Positions 1 to 12,008 of a stretch of 64,000 nucleotides of DNA are shown here, in pieces (within the stretch, counting starts at the first letter, position 1; every line of letters begins with the position of its first letter). Origin of the DNA: Tetranychus cinnabarinus. Taxonomy: Eukaryota > Arthropoda > Arachnida > Trombidiformes > Tetranychidae. The notes under the pieces are model-generated. The model made no database searches and had not been told where the DNA came from. It was given only the letters and a program-made list of their open reading frames with translations. The stretch covers positions 8,759,501 to 8,823,500 of the forward strand of contig WHVY01000004.1 of NCBI GenBank assembly GCA_022266195.1. The letters are read 5' to 3'. The position numbers and the translations under genes are program-made.

Positions 1-1473
1 AAGTCAACCCTAACAGCTTCCAATAAGCATGAAAATTGTTCAAAAGTACCATTTCCATCTTCAGTCAACTACGACATTCAACCATTGGAATCAATCAATG
101 ACAGTGATTACCAGGCTGGCAATAAAATAACGGAAAATTCAATGTTTTTCTCTTCACCACCACACCAACAGCAAAATTATTCACCCCAATCCAGGGAATC
201 GGGTGCAACAGAAAATTTCAATGAAACTAATTTTGGTGAAACAAAATCAAGTTCAAGTCCAACAGCAACCCAAGTGACTCTAACAAAATCAACGCCACGA
301 AACGGTTTAATTAGTTGTAAAGATTCAAGTGCAACAACGTTAAGTGATGTTTTATTAAAAGAAACTTTACCTAAAAATAGTGCCAATATTAGTCATAATA
401 ACAACAACAATAATAATAATAATAATAATGATAATTTAAATAGCAACAATTGTAGTGAAAATACTTTTCATTCATCTTTACTTTCATCTTATAAACGGGT
501 TAAAGAGTCAATGTTGTCAAGTCACAGGTCACAGTCGGCCTCATCTTCACCTTCATCAACCCATCATTCACTTCAATCAAAATATCATTGTATAGTTCAA
601 CAAACACAGGGTAGTCCAATAAATTCAACCAACAATAACTCCAACAATAACAGTAATAACAATAACACTAATACTTTTTGCTCAAACTTTGGAGGAGTTC
701 GTAAAAGTTTAGGTGATCGACTGTCTTTTCATGCAACCATGAGCTCGGGAACTGAAAAGAGGCGAACCTCGTCAATGTTGAAGGAAAGAAAAGCTTCCAT
801 TACTTTAGGTGTTATCATGACCGCCTTTACCGCATGCTGGTTACCCTTCTTCATACTGGCCTTGCTTCGTCCCTTTTCAGTGACTGTTAACCAAATCCCT
901 CACTGGATCAGTAGCCTTTGCTATTGGCTTGGTTTAGCCAATTCAATGCTTAATCCAATCATCTATGTTACCTTTCATCATGACTTTCGTAAAGCATTTC
1001 GCTATTTATTGTGCCTACAATGTTCAACCATGGATTTCCGTTTACGTGAAAGAGCCTATCAAAGTCAATATGGAATCAACAATTCTTCAGATAATCATTT
1101 ACACCATTTAACTTCCTATCAATATTATACTCATCCCGGTCATCATCCTCCTCCTCCTCACAATCATCACACTTCATCTCACTCTCAACTCTCATGTTCA
1201 CCAATAAATCAACCTCAACCTCCTCCGCCTCCAGCATCTCAATCAAACCCAATCTCAACTTCATGGTCAACTCCAAGTTCACCAGCAGCAGTACCAGTAA
1301 GTAACTCGACGAATCGATCAGCTGACGAAAAGAAAACTTTGGCTCTCAAAGAGAATCTGATTCCAGTCAATTATTCATCACAGGCTACACTTGAACCTCT
1401 AACATCATCCAGTGTCGATGAAAGATTGATTAGCCAACAGGAACACCTTTTATCCAAGCACACACCTTTATGA
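1..1473 (+). CDS. Serotonin-receptor-like amine GPCR, last exon (5' truncated by window edge)
   Basis: The frame is open from base 1, so the gene starts upstream. The visible part is a long third intracellular loop, then TM6, TM7 and the cytoplasmic tail. The loop is rich in Asn/Ser/Gln with two poly-Asn runs (about 403-435 and 634-670). A basic KERKAS stretch (from 781) leads into TM6 with the class A motif CWLPFF (about 838-855). TM7 has the NPIIY motif at 952-966, followed by helix 8 (DFRKAFRYLL) and a Cys-rich tail start. TM6-TM7 and the RERAYQSQYG tail segment resemble arthropod 5-HT7/5-HT1-type receptors, which couple serotonin to G proteins at the plasma membrane. The Pro/His/Ser-rich tail is long. 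The amine GPCR class is clear; the serotonin subtype is inferred because TM1-TM5 are outside the window. An acceptor before base 1 is not visible. Confidence 0.85.
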   Translation, partial: KSTLTASNKHENCSKVPFPSSVNYDIQPLESINDSDYQAGNKITENSMFFSSPPHQQQNYSPQSRESGATENFNETNFGETKSSSSPTATQVTLTKSTPRNGLISCKDSSATTLSDVLLKETLPKNSANISHNNNNNNNNNNNDNLNSNNCSENTFHSSLLSSYKRVKESMLSSHRSQSASSSPSSTHHSLQSKYHCIVQQTQGSPINSTNNNSNNNSNNNNTNTFCSNFGGVRKSLGDRLSFHATMSSGTEKRRTSSMLKERKASITLGVIMTAFTACWLPFFILALLRPFSVTVNQIPHWISSLCYWLGLANSMLNPIIYVTFHHDFRKAFRYLLCLQCSTMDFRLRERAYQSQYGINNSSDNHLHHLTSYQYYTHPGHHPPPPHNHHTSSHSQLSCSPINQPQPPPPPASQSNPISTSWSTPSSPAAVPVSNSTNRSADEKKTLALKENLIPVNYSSQATLEPLTSSSVDERLISQQEHLLSKHTPL

Positions 1474-1706
1474 TATTAATGGCAATAATTGGTAGGGAAG
1501 ATGGAAAAAAGAGAAAATCAGAGAAAAGAAATAATTCCATTTCATTTCAATCATCATCATTATTCTTCTTCTTCTTCATCCTCATCTTCACCAACTTCCC
1601 ATAACATCAACAAATGTAATTTCATTATTTCATTTTTATTCTTGATCCATCAAACATACGAATGTTACTATTACTATCCAAGTTGAATCAACACAAAAAT
1701 TCTGTG

Positions 1707-1712
1707 AATAAA
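1707..1712 (+). terminator. Polyadenylation signal for the GPCR
   Basis: An AATAAA hexamer lies about 235 bases after the TGA stop, in an A-rich stretch. It is the first canonical signal downstream of the receptor. Confidence 0.5.
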
Positions 1713-3995
1713 AAAAAGACGAAAAGATTACAGAGAAAAATTCATTATTTCTTTTTCTTTCTCATCTCTTTTCATTTCAACTGAACAAATCTTTTCTTTT
1801 CACTCCATCATTATCAGTTTATTCATTTAACTTAACCCAAATTCACTCCCATTCATAAACATTCAAACATTACGATTCCATTGACCTGTTAACATGACAT
1901 TGAAAAGATGTTTATGAAAATGAATTTGCCGGAGAAAAAAGCAGGAATAATAATAAGAAGACGAGAGAAAAAAGAGAATTTCATCTTTTTCCATATTTTA
2001 TCGTCTTATTTAATAATTAATATCATAAATATAATTCAATTTTACCAACAAAGTCACAAAGCATTAATATGATAATGAGGCGAGTGAAAAGCTTCAACAT
2101 TTCAAATGTTAGGCAAGAAAATTGTTTCAATATTTTTTTCGCAAATCTTTTTCTCTTCCAACATTATTATTGTAATTTTATATCTAATATAATCATAAAC
2201 TGTTCACCATTTTGTGTGCAACGAAAATTGAACTAATATTGAATCTAATCATGGTGAGAGAAAGAAATGAGCATCATCATCAAGAGTAAACTTGAATATT
2301 CCCTCCCTGAACTTGGAGTTATTAGTGTTGAAAGGAGAAGCAAAAGAGTCGAGAAAATAAAGGTTAAACTGTTTTTTCAGTTTCAGACGTTTTTTTTCAT
2401 GAAAGTGTTGAGTGAAGAAGAAAACAAAATTCAAATCAATCATGATAATAAATAGTAAACGGATGTTATCAATGAATCGTCTCATTGGAATGCAAGAAAA
2501 ATATCATTTCCTTTGCTAACATTAATTTGTTTCCCTTTTAACCCATTCAAGTGAATCTCAACAACAATTGGTAACAATTTATTCATCATGGATAAATGCA
2601 TGAAAATTCATGGAAAAAGTGGTTCAACTGAGCAAGAAAAATGTTGCAAAACTTCAACAGTTGAAGGGAAGAAAAAGTGTGAAAAATTTTTTCATGAAAA
2701 AAGATAAACCATTTTCTCCATTTCACTAATTATATCATGTTACAGGTTGGCAAGAAAAAGATAAAGAGATAATTCCATTTGAGTGTTTCATGATATTCTA
2801 ATAAGCTAACATTCTTTTCATGAGATTATTATCATGTTAACTAATAGAGTTAACAGTCATTTAGTTTTTGCTATTAGAAAACATTTTTCTTTTCATCATT
2901 CCATCAACTTTATTATTGAAAAGAATTTTTGACCAACTTCTTCATCATCATGATAACAGAAGAACTTGAATTTTTCAGTTCTTCCAATCACTTTTGATAG
3001 ACTTGAATGTTGTTTAAAGACGAACAAAAAATACGTTTTTCTTCACCAGTTTGCTCATCACCATGACATGCTAATGAATGATGATAACATGTTGGCACGT
3101 TTACTCGGCAAAACCCTTTTCGTTGCTAATGGGTATGGAAACAGGGAGTGAAGTAGAAAAGGAAAAGAAGAATCGGCGAAAAAAAAATTAAAAGAGAAAT
3201 GTGAATGAATCAATGAATAGGAATTAATAAAATGAGACAAAGTTAATGATGCATTCTGAGTAAATCATTATTTCCATTAACTTTTGTTTCTCATCATCAA
3301 CCATCTTTATCATGAACACGATCCCATCACATCCTGCCAACTATGTCATGTTTCAACATATAATAATATGAAACAAATTCTGATTTTTCTTTCTTCTCAC
3401 CATTCAATCTCTTTCATTATCATACTTGTTATGTGATGAGGGTAAAGTAAACCAGCAACAAGATGAACAAAGTTTAGTCTTGGTGATCAATCATTGAGAA
3501 GCCAAGAGAGGATAAAGTTTCATGCAAAGTAGATTTGCTTTCTAGGTTAACCTTATGCTCATCACTGGCTTATCCTCAACGAAACAGAGAAAATTTGTTT
3601 TCTTTTTTTTTCTTCGATAAAAACTTTCAATTTTCATTTCCAACATTTTCCTTTATCTTGAAATTGAAATTCATCTTTTGTTTAACCATTTCATTTGCAT
3701 AGTTATTATTAGAAACAGCTTGAAACTGTTGATTAATTATTCAATATAAGAAAATGAATTTGTTTTGGGTCAACAAACAAATCAAGTTTAATCTTTCCAA
3801 CTGTTTCCTCCCTGAACAAGATTCATTTATGAGGAAAATTTTTTTTTCCATGGATAAACTTTCTCTATGCAAATTTGTCTTTTATCATTTTACAATTAAT
3901 TTCTATTCATACGAATCAAACCTAATCAATCAGAACTTTTTTTACCTTCCCTGAACAAACATGGTTGCGTGACAATATTAACTTTACATTGAGTC

Positions 3996-4021
3996 AGAAG
4001 AAGAAGAAGAAGAAGAAGAAA
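3996..4021. repeat. (AGA)n microsatellite
   Basis: Uninterrupted AGA/GAA trinucleotide run of about 26 bases. Confidence 0.9.
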
Positions 4022-6827
4022 TATGAAGAGAGAAAAAAGTGATTCGCTTATTGTTTTTTTCTGGTTATCAAACTTTTCGCTTATTTGAATTGATAAACTG
4101 GAAGGTAAAAATAATTATCAATGAAACGAGGAAAAAGAAGAAAAGTATTCCGGAATTTGGAATGAAACATTGTTGTGGTAACGTTGGGAAAAATGTTGAA
4201 ATAGATGGTGAAGAATTCTATGAAAGAGAAGGAAAAAAGTGCTGAGATTGATACTCTTGTTATGGACTGGGAGTGAAACGATAATGCATTTTCATCATAA
4301 TGAAACAATATTTCGTTGAATAGTTACATTTACCTCAAGATAGTGAGCAACCTTGGAAACAATGTAATGTCTGCGATATTCAATGTAATAATAATGTTAA
4401 CCAACAGAGGAAAAGTAGAATGTTTTATAAAACAGAAATGACCTTTTCCAATGATATTATTATTATCTTTACGTTTTATTGTTTCACTTTACTTCGGAAG
4501 TTGAATCAATTCTTGAACATTTGGATCCTTTTCCAGTCCAGCGAGCAACATGAAAACAAGTTTCTTTGTAATCAATTTCAGATCAATGAAGATTCAGTGT
4601 TGGCTAAATGCTGCAAATTAAACCTTCAACATTTTTCTTTACACATTTCAGTGAAAATTGACATTTTTTTTTCTTCAAACTTCCACTTGAGATATTCATC
4701 ATTTACAGAATTTCAAGTTTTTTCGCTAAATACCGTTCAATAATATTTCATGGTTTCATTCTTTTCTGTATAATGATCAATTTGAAATAATTCAATTGAT
4801 ATGAATTTAATACTTGGCATGATTCGTACTAAATTAGATTATCTTTATCAAATTGACCATGTAACTGATGATGATGATGACCAGAAATAATAGAGATAAA
4901 TGTATAAACGAAAAAAGGCAAACACACAAATATGGCTACTTTAACCTTTTCCTTAGTTCACTCGCCATTATCAGACAAATTTAGTGTAACCAATAACAAC
5001 AATGAAGCTAATTTAATTGAAAGTGATAAATTGTTTTCCAATTCAGCTCAACTGAATATCAATATGAATTGGCCAACAATCGTTTATCTCACCCTCTACT
5101 CTGCTTGTACAATCCAGGCCTTTTGGGTCAACCTTGAAGCTTAAATATTTTGACTCGGATTATAAGCTTATCATTACAAGAAGGCAGCTTTAAGTCGTCT
5201 TGCGTCATTCCCATGATCAACATGATAACTTATTGTCTTGGTGAATCTTTCAGAGGGTTGTCAGTGAGACTAGCTTCATGTGATTTGAATTATCAATTAG
5301 GGGAAACCTAATAGACTCAAAGTGATCCAAAAATAATGAGAAAATAAGACAATAGAAGAAGAAGAAAAAAAACTGTTTCTCTGAAACCATGTTTTCTTAA
5401 TGAATAACATGTGTTTTCAAGACATGGTAACAATTGACAAACAAAAAACTAACCATCTTGAGTTTAATGAGCAACAGAGGAGGGAAAAAGCTGATCAATT
5501 GTTGAAACGTTGAATCAAAATTAATTAACTTACAAGACTGTCTACAGTTGAAACATTGAACCAATCGATATCATGAAGCAAACCCTAAGTCAACTGCTTG
5601 ACTTTGGTCTGCATCGAGAAACTGGTTCAATGGGTTAATCTTGATTTTTAAATTCAATCAAGCCTAAAGGTACAAACAAGACCAACTCATCGAAACAGTT
5701 CAATGGGCAAATCAATATTAATTAACCGTTGATTGGAATTGCTTTTCCGTTTGACTTTTTTCTTCTTCTTGTCCAACAAAGCTTTATCCATTCTTAGATG
5801 ATCATTGATTATTATTGGCTGCAAACTGGTTGTTCGAGATTACGATAATGATAATGTCCGTTTGATTGAGATTTACCTTTTTTTACATTAAACGATGGCT
5901 ATTATTGCTGGCCAATTGTACCAACAATAATGGTTCAAGTTAAGCAAAGTTGAGCAAAAAAGTAAAGGTAAATCTGGTTGACTAATTATGGTGAAAAGGG
6001 TCAATGATGAAGCAATTGAATGGCAAGATAAATATAATGGAAGAAAATAATAGTCGCCAGAATTGGATGATAACATCATCATGTTGGTCTTGACATTGGC
6101 TGTTGAAACTCTCAAAGGAACCTTAAAGGTAAGTATCATTGATCTCATTAGAAAAGTACTCTAACCAATTTCCTCATTAATCCCGGTTGACCGCAACAGA
6201 ATCATCATCTAGTAAAATCTTTAGCTATTCATTAGATCAGATTTATTCTCATTCACTCATATATTTATCATTATTCTGTGTTTTTTTTCTTGCTTCTCTT
6301 TCTTTTCTTCTTGTGGCATGTTTTCTCATTATTCTTGTCAAATGGAAACAGAACTTCATTAGTCCTGCCTTACCTCTTTTGGTAAGGAAGTGCATTTTAT
6401 GTAAGGAAAAAAAATATGATTTCTTTATCAATCCATTTCATCTCTATTATTCAATTAGATTGGAAAAAAGTCTAATTCATTTCATCATATTTCATTAAAA
6501 TGATGTTGAAAGAAAAAAGGTTGAATTCTGATTATATTAATCAAGAAAAAAAAGTTAAAGACAGACTGAAAATGCTATTCTTAGTTTCACGTCAATCTTC
6601 AAGTTAACTGTCTATGGTTTGAGCAACGTTTCTTTGTAATATAAAAATAATTACATTCAATATTAAAATGCCATCAAATTTTAAAATTAAATGAATCAAA
6701 CTTTTTTGAACTCATTTTTGAAGATTTAATTTTAGAATGAAGTTTAATAGAATTAAAAATTAGTTACCACTTATTTGATGCACTTCTTTTATTGAAAAAG
6801 TTGACCTCTTTCCACCATCCGGCGATT

Positions 6828-6863
6828 ATATCTCGATCATTCAAACCACTATGATCGAGATAT
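6828..6863. repeat. Perfect 13-bp inverted repeat (hairpin or dyad site)
   Basis: ATATCTCGATCAT at 6828-6840 is followed after 10 bases by its exact reverse complement at 6851-6863. It is one of the few strong dyads outside mobile elements here. It could be a hairpin or a dimeric binding site; function unknown. Confidence 0.7.
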
Positions 6864-7395
6864 TGATTGACCTGATTGACTTTTGTCGCTAGTTTTGAAC
6901 CAGCAAATCTCGATCAGAGCTACCTGATCTGTATAAAACCGGATCTTTTCCATATTCGCTCGAATTGTTCTACGTATGGAAGAGGGGACAGCAACCATAA
7001 CGAACTCCAAATGTAATAAAACCTATATTGAGTTGGACTGATAAAGCAGATGGTGGGTTGAAGAGAAAAACAAAGGTTATTTGAAGGTCAAAAGTGTGAA
7101 AAATTAAAAAGATTTCATTTTTCTCTTTAAAAATCGATTAAGTAATACAGAATGCAGATTGTAGCACTATTTGGAGCACTCAAGGTAATTCGCGGTTATT
7201 CAAGGTCACTCAGTTGGTCGCTATCTGAATCGCAAGGTCATTTTCTAAGAAACTCCTGATTGGTCGATATTTCCTACATTTTCATGACGGGTATGTTTTT
7301 CCATACCGCTTTGTGAATTAATTAATTCAAGAAAATTTCGTTCATTTTCGCAATGAGACAAGTTTTTAACTTGTAACTGAGTGACCTTACATAAC

Positions 7396-7533
7396 TTACT
7401 TATATATAATTACGTTTGGAGTAAGTGGGACCACCGCGTCGTCGAACAGTTCTCGTAGGCCAGTTACAAGTTCTTCGATGGTATCGAAGTCAAATGTGGA
7501 TGGGTCCTCATTATCGCCGACAAAAGTGAACAT
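7396..7533 (-). CDS. Possible first exon or small acidic ORF beside the retrotransposon
   Basis: An ATG at 7533-7531 opens 45 codons ending in TAA. The peptide starts MFTFVGDNEDPSTFDFD and is acidic, with few low-complexity residues, unlike random ORFs nearby. The last codons contain a consensus donor (AA|GTAAGT, exon end about 7400), so it may instead be the first coding exon of a spliced gene continuing to lower coordinates. No downstream exon was recognised. A TATATAA-like element lies within 15 bases upstream of the ATG. The retrotransposon LTR begins 44 bases upstream, so the native promoter has probably been displaced. No family was recognised. Confidence 0.35.
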   Translation of the reverse strand: MFTFVGDNEDPSTFDFDTIEELVTGLRELFDDAVVPLTPNVIIYK

Positions 7534-7576
7534 TTTATATAAATAAATTTCTTTCACAAAAATAAAATTAAATATA

Positions 7577-8040
7577 TGTAAGGTTTTGGGTTGATGAGCA
7601 GTGTGGTGTAATTGTAAATAAGAAATTCACTTGAATACTGAATTCAGATTTGAATAACTTTATCTTTTAATAGAGTTAACAATTAAGTTAATAATCACTT
7701 AGATTTCACTTTATTAATCATTTATTTCATTTTACTTCTATCCTTCATTGATTGTTAATGAATCCTCTTTGACATCCTTCATTCAGTCATTTCCATTCGG
7801 ATATTTAGCTTCTTTTTAAGATGGACATTGTTGTGTCTTGTTAAATGATTGTTAAATGAATACTAATAAAAATTGATTAGTATCTGAAACCGTAAAAAGT
7901 AAATTTTGATTAACAATGAAAAATGGGTAAAAATTATGAATAACATTACATCCCTCCACCTAAGGTGTGAAACAGTAATGTTGAACAGAAAATTGGGAAG
8001 GAATTGAAATATTGAATACTTTACAGTTTGAATTAGCATC
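7577..8040 (-). repeat. 3' LTR of the Gypsy element
   Basis: 464-bp direct repeat that matches 12019-12482 base for base by eye. On the minus strand it begins GATGCTAATTC and ends CCTTACA. The 3' end is the usual CA, but the 5' end lacks the usual TG at the shared boundary. Confidence 0.95.
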
Positions 8041-8045
8041 TCAAA

Positions 8046-11000
8046 TTAACTTGCTTTCTGATAATTTTTAATGGGGAATAAATGCTTGGAATGTACTTGT
8101 TCAATTATTAATGGTGATTCTGATCGGATAACATTATAAATATTGGTAGCAATCTTACTCTTAATTCTGAATGGACCCAATTGAGTTGGATCAAGTTTAC
8201 GTTTGTTTATACCCATGAGGTTTTTCATATAAACATAATCATTTTCCTTAAATTCATAATTTTCATGTGTTTTTTCGTAAATCATTTTGTTCCTATCATG
8301 ATAACTGATACTATTGATGAATGCTTTTTCTCTTGCTTCATCCGTTGGAGGGAATTCAACATTTTCACAGTTAGGAGGAAGAATTCCATTCATTAGATAG
8401 TTCGGAGGGAATTTGGTTGCGGAATGAGGAGTATCATTGTATTCGTTGATGCATCTTTGGAGATATCTAACCCATGCATAGCGATAATTCGCACTTATCA
8501 TTTTCACCCGTATTCGATCAATTATTGAATTACATACTCTTTCACAAATTCCGTTGCATTGAGGAGCTGATTTGGGAATGTAATTGATTTCAATTTCATT
8601 TGATTGCAAGAATTCATTGAAAGCCGATGAAGTCAACGAGGTGAATTGGTCAGCTAAGATCAGTTTAGGTTTTTGCATTTTAAATACATTGTTTATTAAT
8701 TTAATGAATTCTGACGGATGTTGACTGTCAGAAGCAATAGCCCAAACGAATCGGGTAAAATGATCTATTGCTAAATGCATGTACCTTTTCTTTGATTTAT
8801 AACCATTCACACCACAGACTGTATCAATTGAAATTATTTCGAAGGGAGATTTGGGAGGACCAAAATGTCCGAATTCACTTATTAATTTCATTCTTCTTGT
8901 TTTTCCTAATTGACATGGACTACAATTAGAAACATAGTTAATAACATCATTCGTTAAATTCTTCCAGGTATATAACCAAGTAATGATGTCAATCATTTTT
9001 CGGATTCCAATGTGTCCGAATTGTTCATGCACAGTCTTCATTATTTTCATTTTCAAATTTTCGGGAATCATCATCTTTTCTTTCCCATTCTTGTCTACCT
9101 TTACAATGACACCTTGTGAATTCACCAATTCATTATTTTCATTAATAATCATTTTCATCTTCATTTGTTCATTCTTTATCTCCTGAATGTTTATAAAGTT
9201 CATCAGTTTCAATGGAGATCTTAATTCATCATTCATAATTGGATTTCTCGAAAGGAAATCAGCTTCTTCATTCTCTTTACCTGGTCGATACTTAATTTCA
9301 AAATCATATTGTGATAGGAAAAATGCCCATGTAAATAGTCGATTTCCAGGTTTGTTCATCTTCTTAATTGATTTCAATGCTATATGATCTGTGGTGACTG
9401 TGAATCGACGATCATATAAATAATAGTGCCAGAACTTAAATGATTCAACTACCGCTAAGCATTCTAAATGAGTAACAGGGTAATTCTTCTGGTAACTGGT
9501 TAACTTCTTAGAAAAGTAACCGATCGGATGTAATTCATTTTGTTCATTTCGTTGCTTCAAAACTGCACTTATGCCTATCCTACTTGCATCAGTTTCAAGA
9601 ATTATTTCATAAGTAGGATTGAACATCTTTAATACAGGTTCAGAAGTCAGTAAATTCTTAATTTTGTCAAATGAAGTCGCGCATTGTTCATTCCATTCAA
9701 ATTTACTTTCCTTTCTCAACAATTCATACAAAGGTTCTAAGATCTCGGTGATACCAGGAATGAATTTACGATTGTAATTAACTTTTCCAAGAAATCTTCT
9801 AACTTCAGTTACATTCTTGGGTGGATGGAGTTTAGTTATTGAATCAACATTGCTATTCAAAGGACGTATTTCATTTAAGGACAATTCATGACCAAGATAT
9901 TTCACTCTTAATTGTCCTATTCTGCATTTATCAAAATTCAATTTGACATTTTCATTTTTCATTGCATTCATTAACTTACCAATATGAATTTCATGTGTAT
10001 TCATGTCGGGTGAGTAGACAATTATGTCATCAATGTAATTATGACAGAATTTAGTCAATTCATATTTTTCAATCATACTTCTAACAGCTCTTTGAAAAAT
10101 AGCTGGAGCATTCTTATAACCAAATGGCATCACTAACTATTCATAGTGTCCATTTTGTGTGACAAATGCAGTCTTTTGAATGTCACATTCTCTCATCCTG
10201 ACATGCCAGAATCCTGATCTTACATCAAAGACACTAAAGAATTCATTATTGTGCAAATTATCAATGATGTCTTCTATTCGGGGCATCGGGTATTTATCGG
10301 AAATAACCTTTTCATTCAATTTCCTGTAATGTATACAAAATCTTGTTTTCTCATCATCTTCTTTCTTAAATGCAAGGGTTACAGGTGAAGCGTAAGGGGA
10401 ATAGGAATGACGGATGAATCCTGCATTCAAAAGACATTTGACTTCATTCTCAATTCTAGATTGCTGGTCGGAAGAGGTTCGGTAAGGTTTACTATTAATT
10501 GGGATGTTTGTTTCTAATTCAATTATACATTGATGATCTTTAAAACATCCAACATCAAACTTCTCACTACTAAAAATCATTTCATTACTCATTAAAATTT
10601 TCATCAATTCATTATGGTTATTGATATGTTCAACTTTAGAACGATAATCAATGTGGAAATTATCACTCAGTTCAATTACTGGTTCAATTGTCTCAACCAT
10701 GGTGGGTTCGAATTCGGAATCAGAATTTTGTGTTACTCGATACTTAGAATCACAACTCAAATTGAACTTAAAAATGTTATCTAATCCTAACACTAATTCA
10801 ATGCAAGTTAATTTGGTTACATAAACGAAAATTGATTTGCAAATATTACCAATAGTTAGGTGAGCTTTTGACAGACCTGAAACATCACCATTACCAGTCA
10901 GGGTAGTAAATTTGGTTTTATTACCCACGATTTGAATTCTGTTACTATCAATGAATTCATAACTCAAAAGCGTCAAACATGATCCTGGGTCAAACAGAAT

Positions 11001-11078
11001 TTTAATTTTTTTATCATTAATTTTTCCTGACAGTAAGATGTGTAATGGTTTAATTTCAGATCTGTTTACTAGTTTAAA
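8046..11078 (-). pseudogene. pol: Gypsy pol polyprotein (PR-RT-RH-IN) with one in-frame TAG
   Basis: Entered from gag by -1 frameshift. Domains in order: aspartic protease with FDPGS at about 10980-10994, where D-T/S-G is expected; reverse transcriptase with YIDDI at about 10023-10037; RNase H with an ETDAS motif; integrase with a HX4HX29CX2C zinc module; then a D,D,E core (IDTV, ADQF, NGICERV). TAG at 10137-10139 interrupts RT at a position where related elements have Trp (before LVMPFG), consistent with a single TGG-to-TAG change. Downstream the frame is open for 695 codons to TAA at 8048-8046. It is inactive as written. Confidence 0.9.
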
Positions 11079-11458
11079 GGATCAGAGTTAACAGAATTCA
11101 TTGATTGACTACAACCTGGATTCGAATCCAATTGACCTTCATTGCTTTGATTTCCAGTGGACAGATAATTAACAGTATTAATGCGATCACCATTCTTCTT
11201 TAATGGGCAATCTGAAGACCAATGAAATTGGTTCGATTTTCCTTGTTGCAGACAACGGTAACATTGACCAGGCTGCTTCTTGTTGGATTTTGAATCCATA
11301 TTGGTTGATTGATTCATCGAAGTTTGAGGACTGTTGAATCTACGTTCCTTTCTGAATTGATCATTTCGATTTGAATAATTAGCATTCTGAGACTTGGGAT
11401 AATGATGTTCAGCTGTTTTGGCTGTAATGTAAAAGTCATGGTAGGTTTTCGGTCGATT
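11069..11458 (-). pseudogene. gag: Gypsy gag, C-terminal part with nucleocapsid zinc knuckle
   Basis: This frame is open from the frameshift point to TAG at 11071-11069. It carries an atypical zinc knuckle: Cys-X2-Cys-X9-His-X4-Cys (CYRC, then HWSSDC), instead of the usual CX2CX4HX4C. It ends directly after a TTTAAAC heptamer, and pol overlaps in the -1 frame. Confidence 0.8.
11072..11078 (-). promoter_or_regulatory. -1 ribosomal frameshift slippery site TTTAAAC
   Basis: In the gag frame the minus strand reads T TTA AAC TAG, a perfect X XXY YYZ heptamer abutting the gag stop. The -1 frame reads on without a stop into protease. The frames were checked by position: pol codon starts share the phase of 11078. 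It probably sets the Gag to Gag-Pol ratio. The downstream stimulatory structure was not evaluated. Confidence 0.8.
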
Positions 11459-12008
11459 TGAGATGGAACAAACGTTTCATTTCTTCAGATAAATTTTCAA
11501 TCATGAGAGCCACAGCGTTTGCTTCCGAAAGATGAGCAAGAGTCGCTAACCGTCGTTTACTCTCAAAATAATCATCAAAATCTTTAGATTGACTATATTT
11601 CAATCTTACAAATGATACGATTGGCTCCACTATTCGAACACCGAATCGAGAATTCAATTTCTCTTTAATAGCATTCCAATCATTGGTATCACATGAATCG
11701 AGATAATAATTCAATGCTTCGCATTCTAAATATTCGCCAAGTAAATCAATCTTCTCATTCTGAGTCCAACGATACCTTTTAGCTGCATTTTCATAGAGCT
11801 TGAGCCAATTCTCAATGGTAACACCTTTGTCTCGACCATTGAATCGTTGAAGCTTCGGTCGAAAATTTGAATTTGAAGGTTGAACATACTGAGAAGGTTG
11901 ATTCGAGATAGGTTGCTGAATCGTACCATCAGGTTGTTCACCTGAATTCTCGTTGGAATCTACTGGTTGTTCTTCATTAGAAGCGATAGATTCATTTTCA
12001 TCACTCAT
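11436..12008 (-). pseudogene. gag: Gypsy gag, N-terminal part (ends at frameshift)
   Basis: ATG at 12008, 190 codons. An acidic, Gln/Pro/Ser-rich N-terminus is followed by a retrotransposon capsid-like region (ENWLKLYENAAKRY, then an SRFG segment). It stops at TGA because of a one-base shift around 11455-11460. The gag reading continues downstream in another frame through 11317-11069. Gag normally assembles the virus-like particle and binds RNA. This copy cannot make full-length Gag without a shift. Confidence 0.85.

Larger units (their letters stand above)
1713..7395. other. Non-coding stretch with simple repeats
   Basis: No convincing gene was found. The sequence is AT-rich and dominated by GAAA/TTCA-type low complexity. 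It includes an (AGA)n tract at 3996-4021 and a perfect inverted repeat at 6828-6863. A 70-codon ATG ORF at 4932-5144 has several Asn residues and one hydrophobic segment near its end (NWPTIVYLTLYSACTIQAFW); no family was recognised and it may be chance. An ORF at 6187-6498 encodes one strongly hydrophobic segment after an AG but lacks a good start. Confidence 0.5.

Noticed and set aside
1489..1686. 65-codon ORF after the GPCR
   Set aside because: His/Ser-rich product of TCA/TCT simple sequence in the 3' UTR.
4420..4743. 107-codon ATG ORF
   Set aside because: Phe/Ile/Asn-rich composition as expected by chance in AT-rich DNA; no motif and no splice context.
11095..11130. Sequence resembling a tRNA B-box (GATTCGAATCC)
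   Set aside because: It lies inside retrotransposon gag with no A-box or cloverleaf around it.
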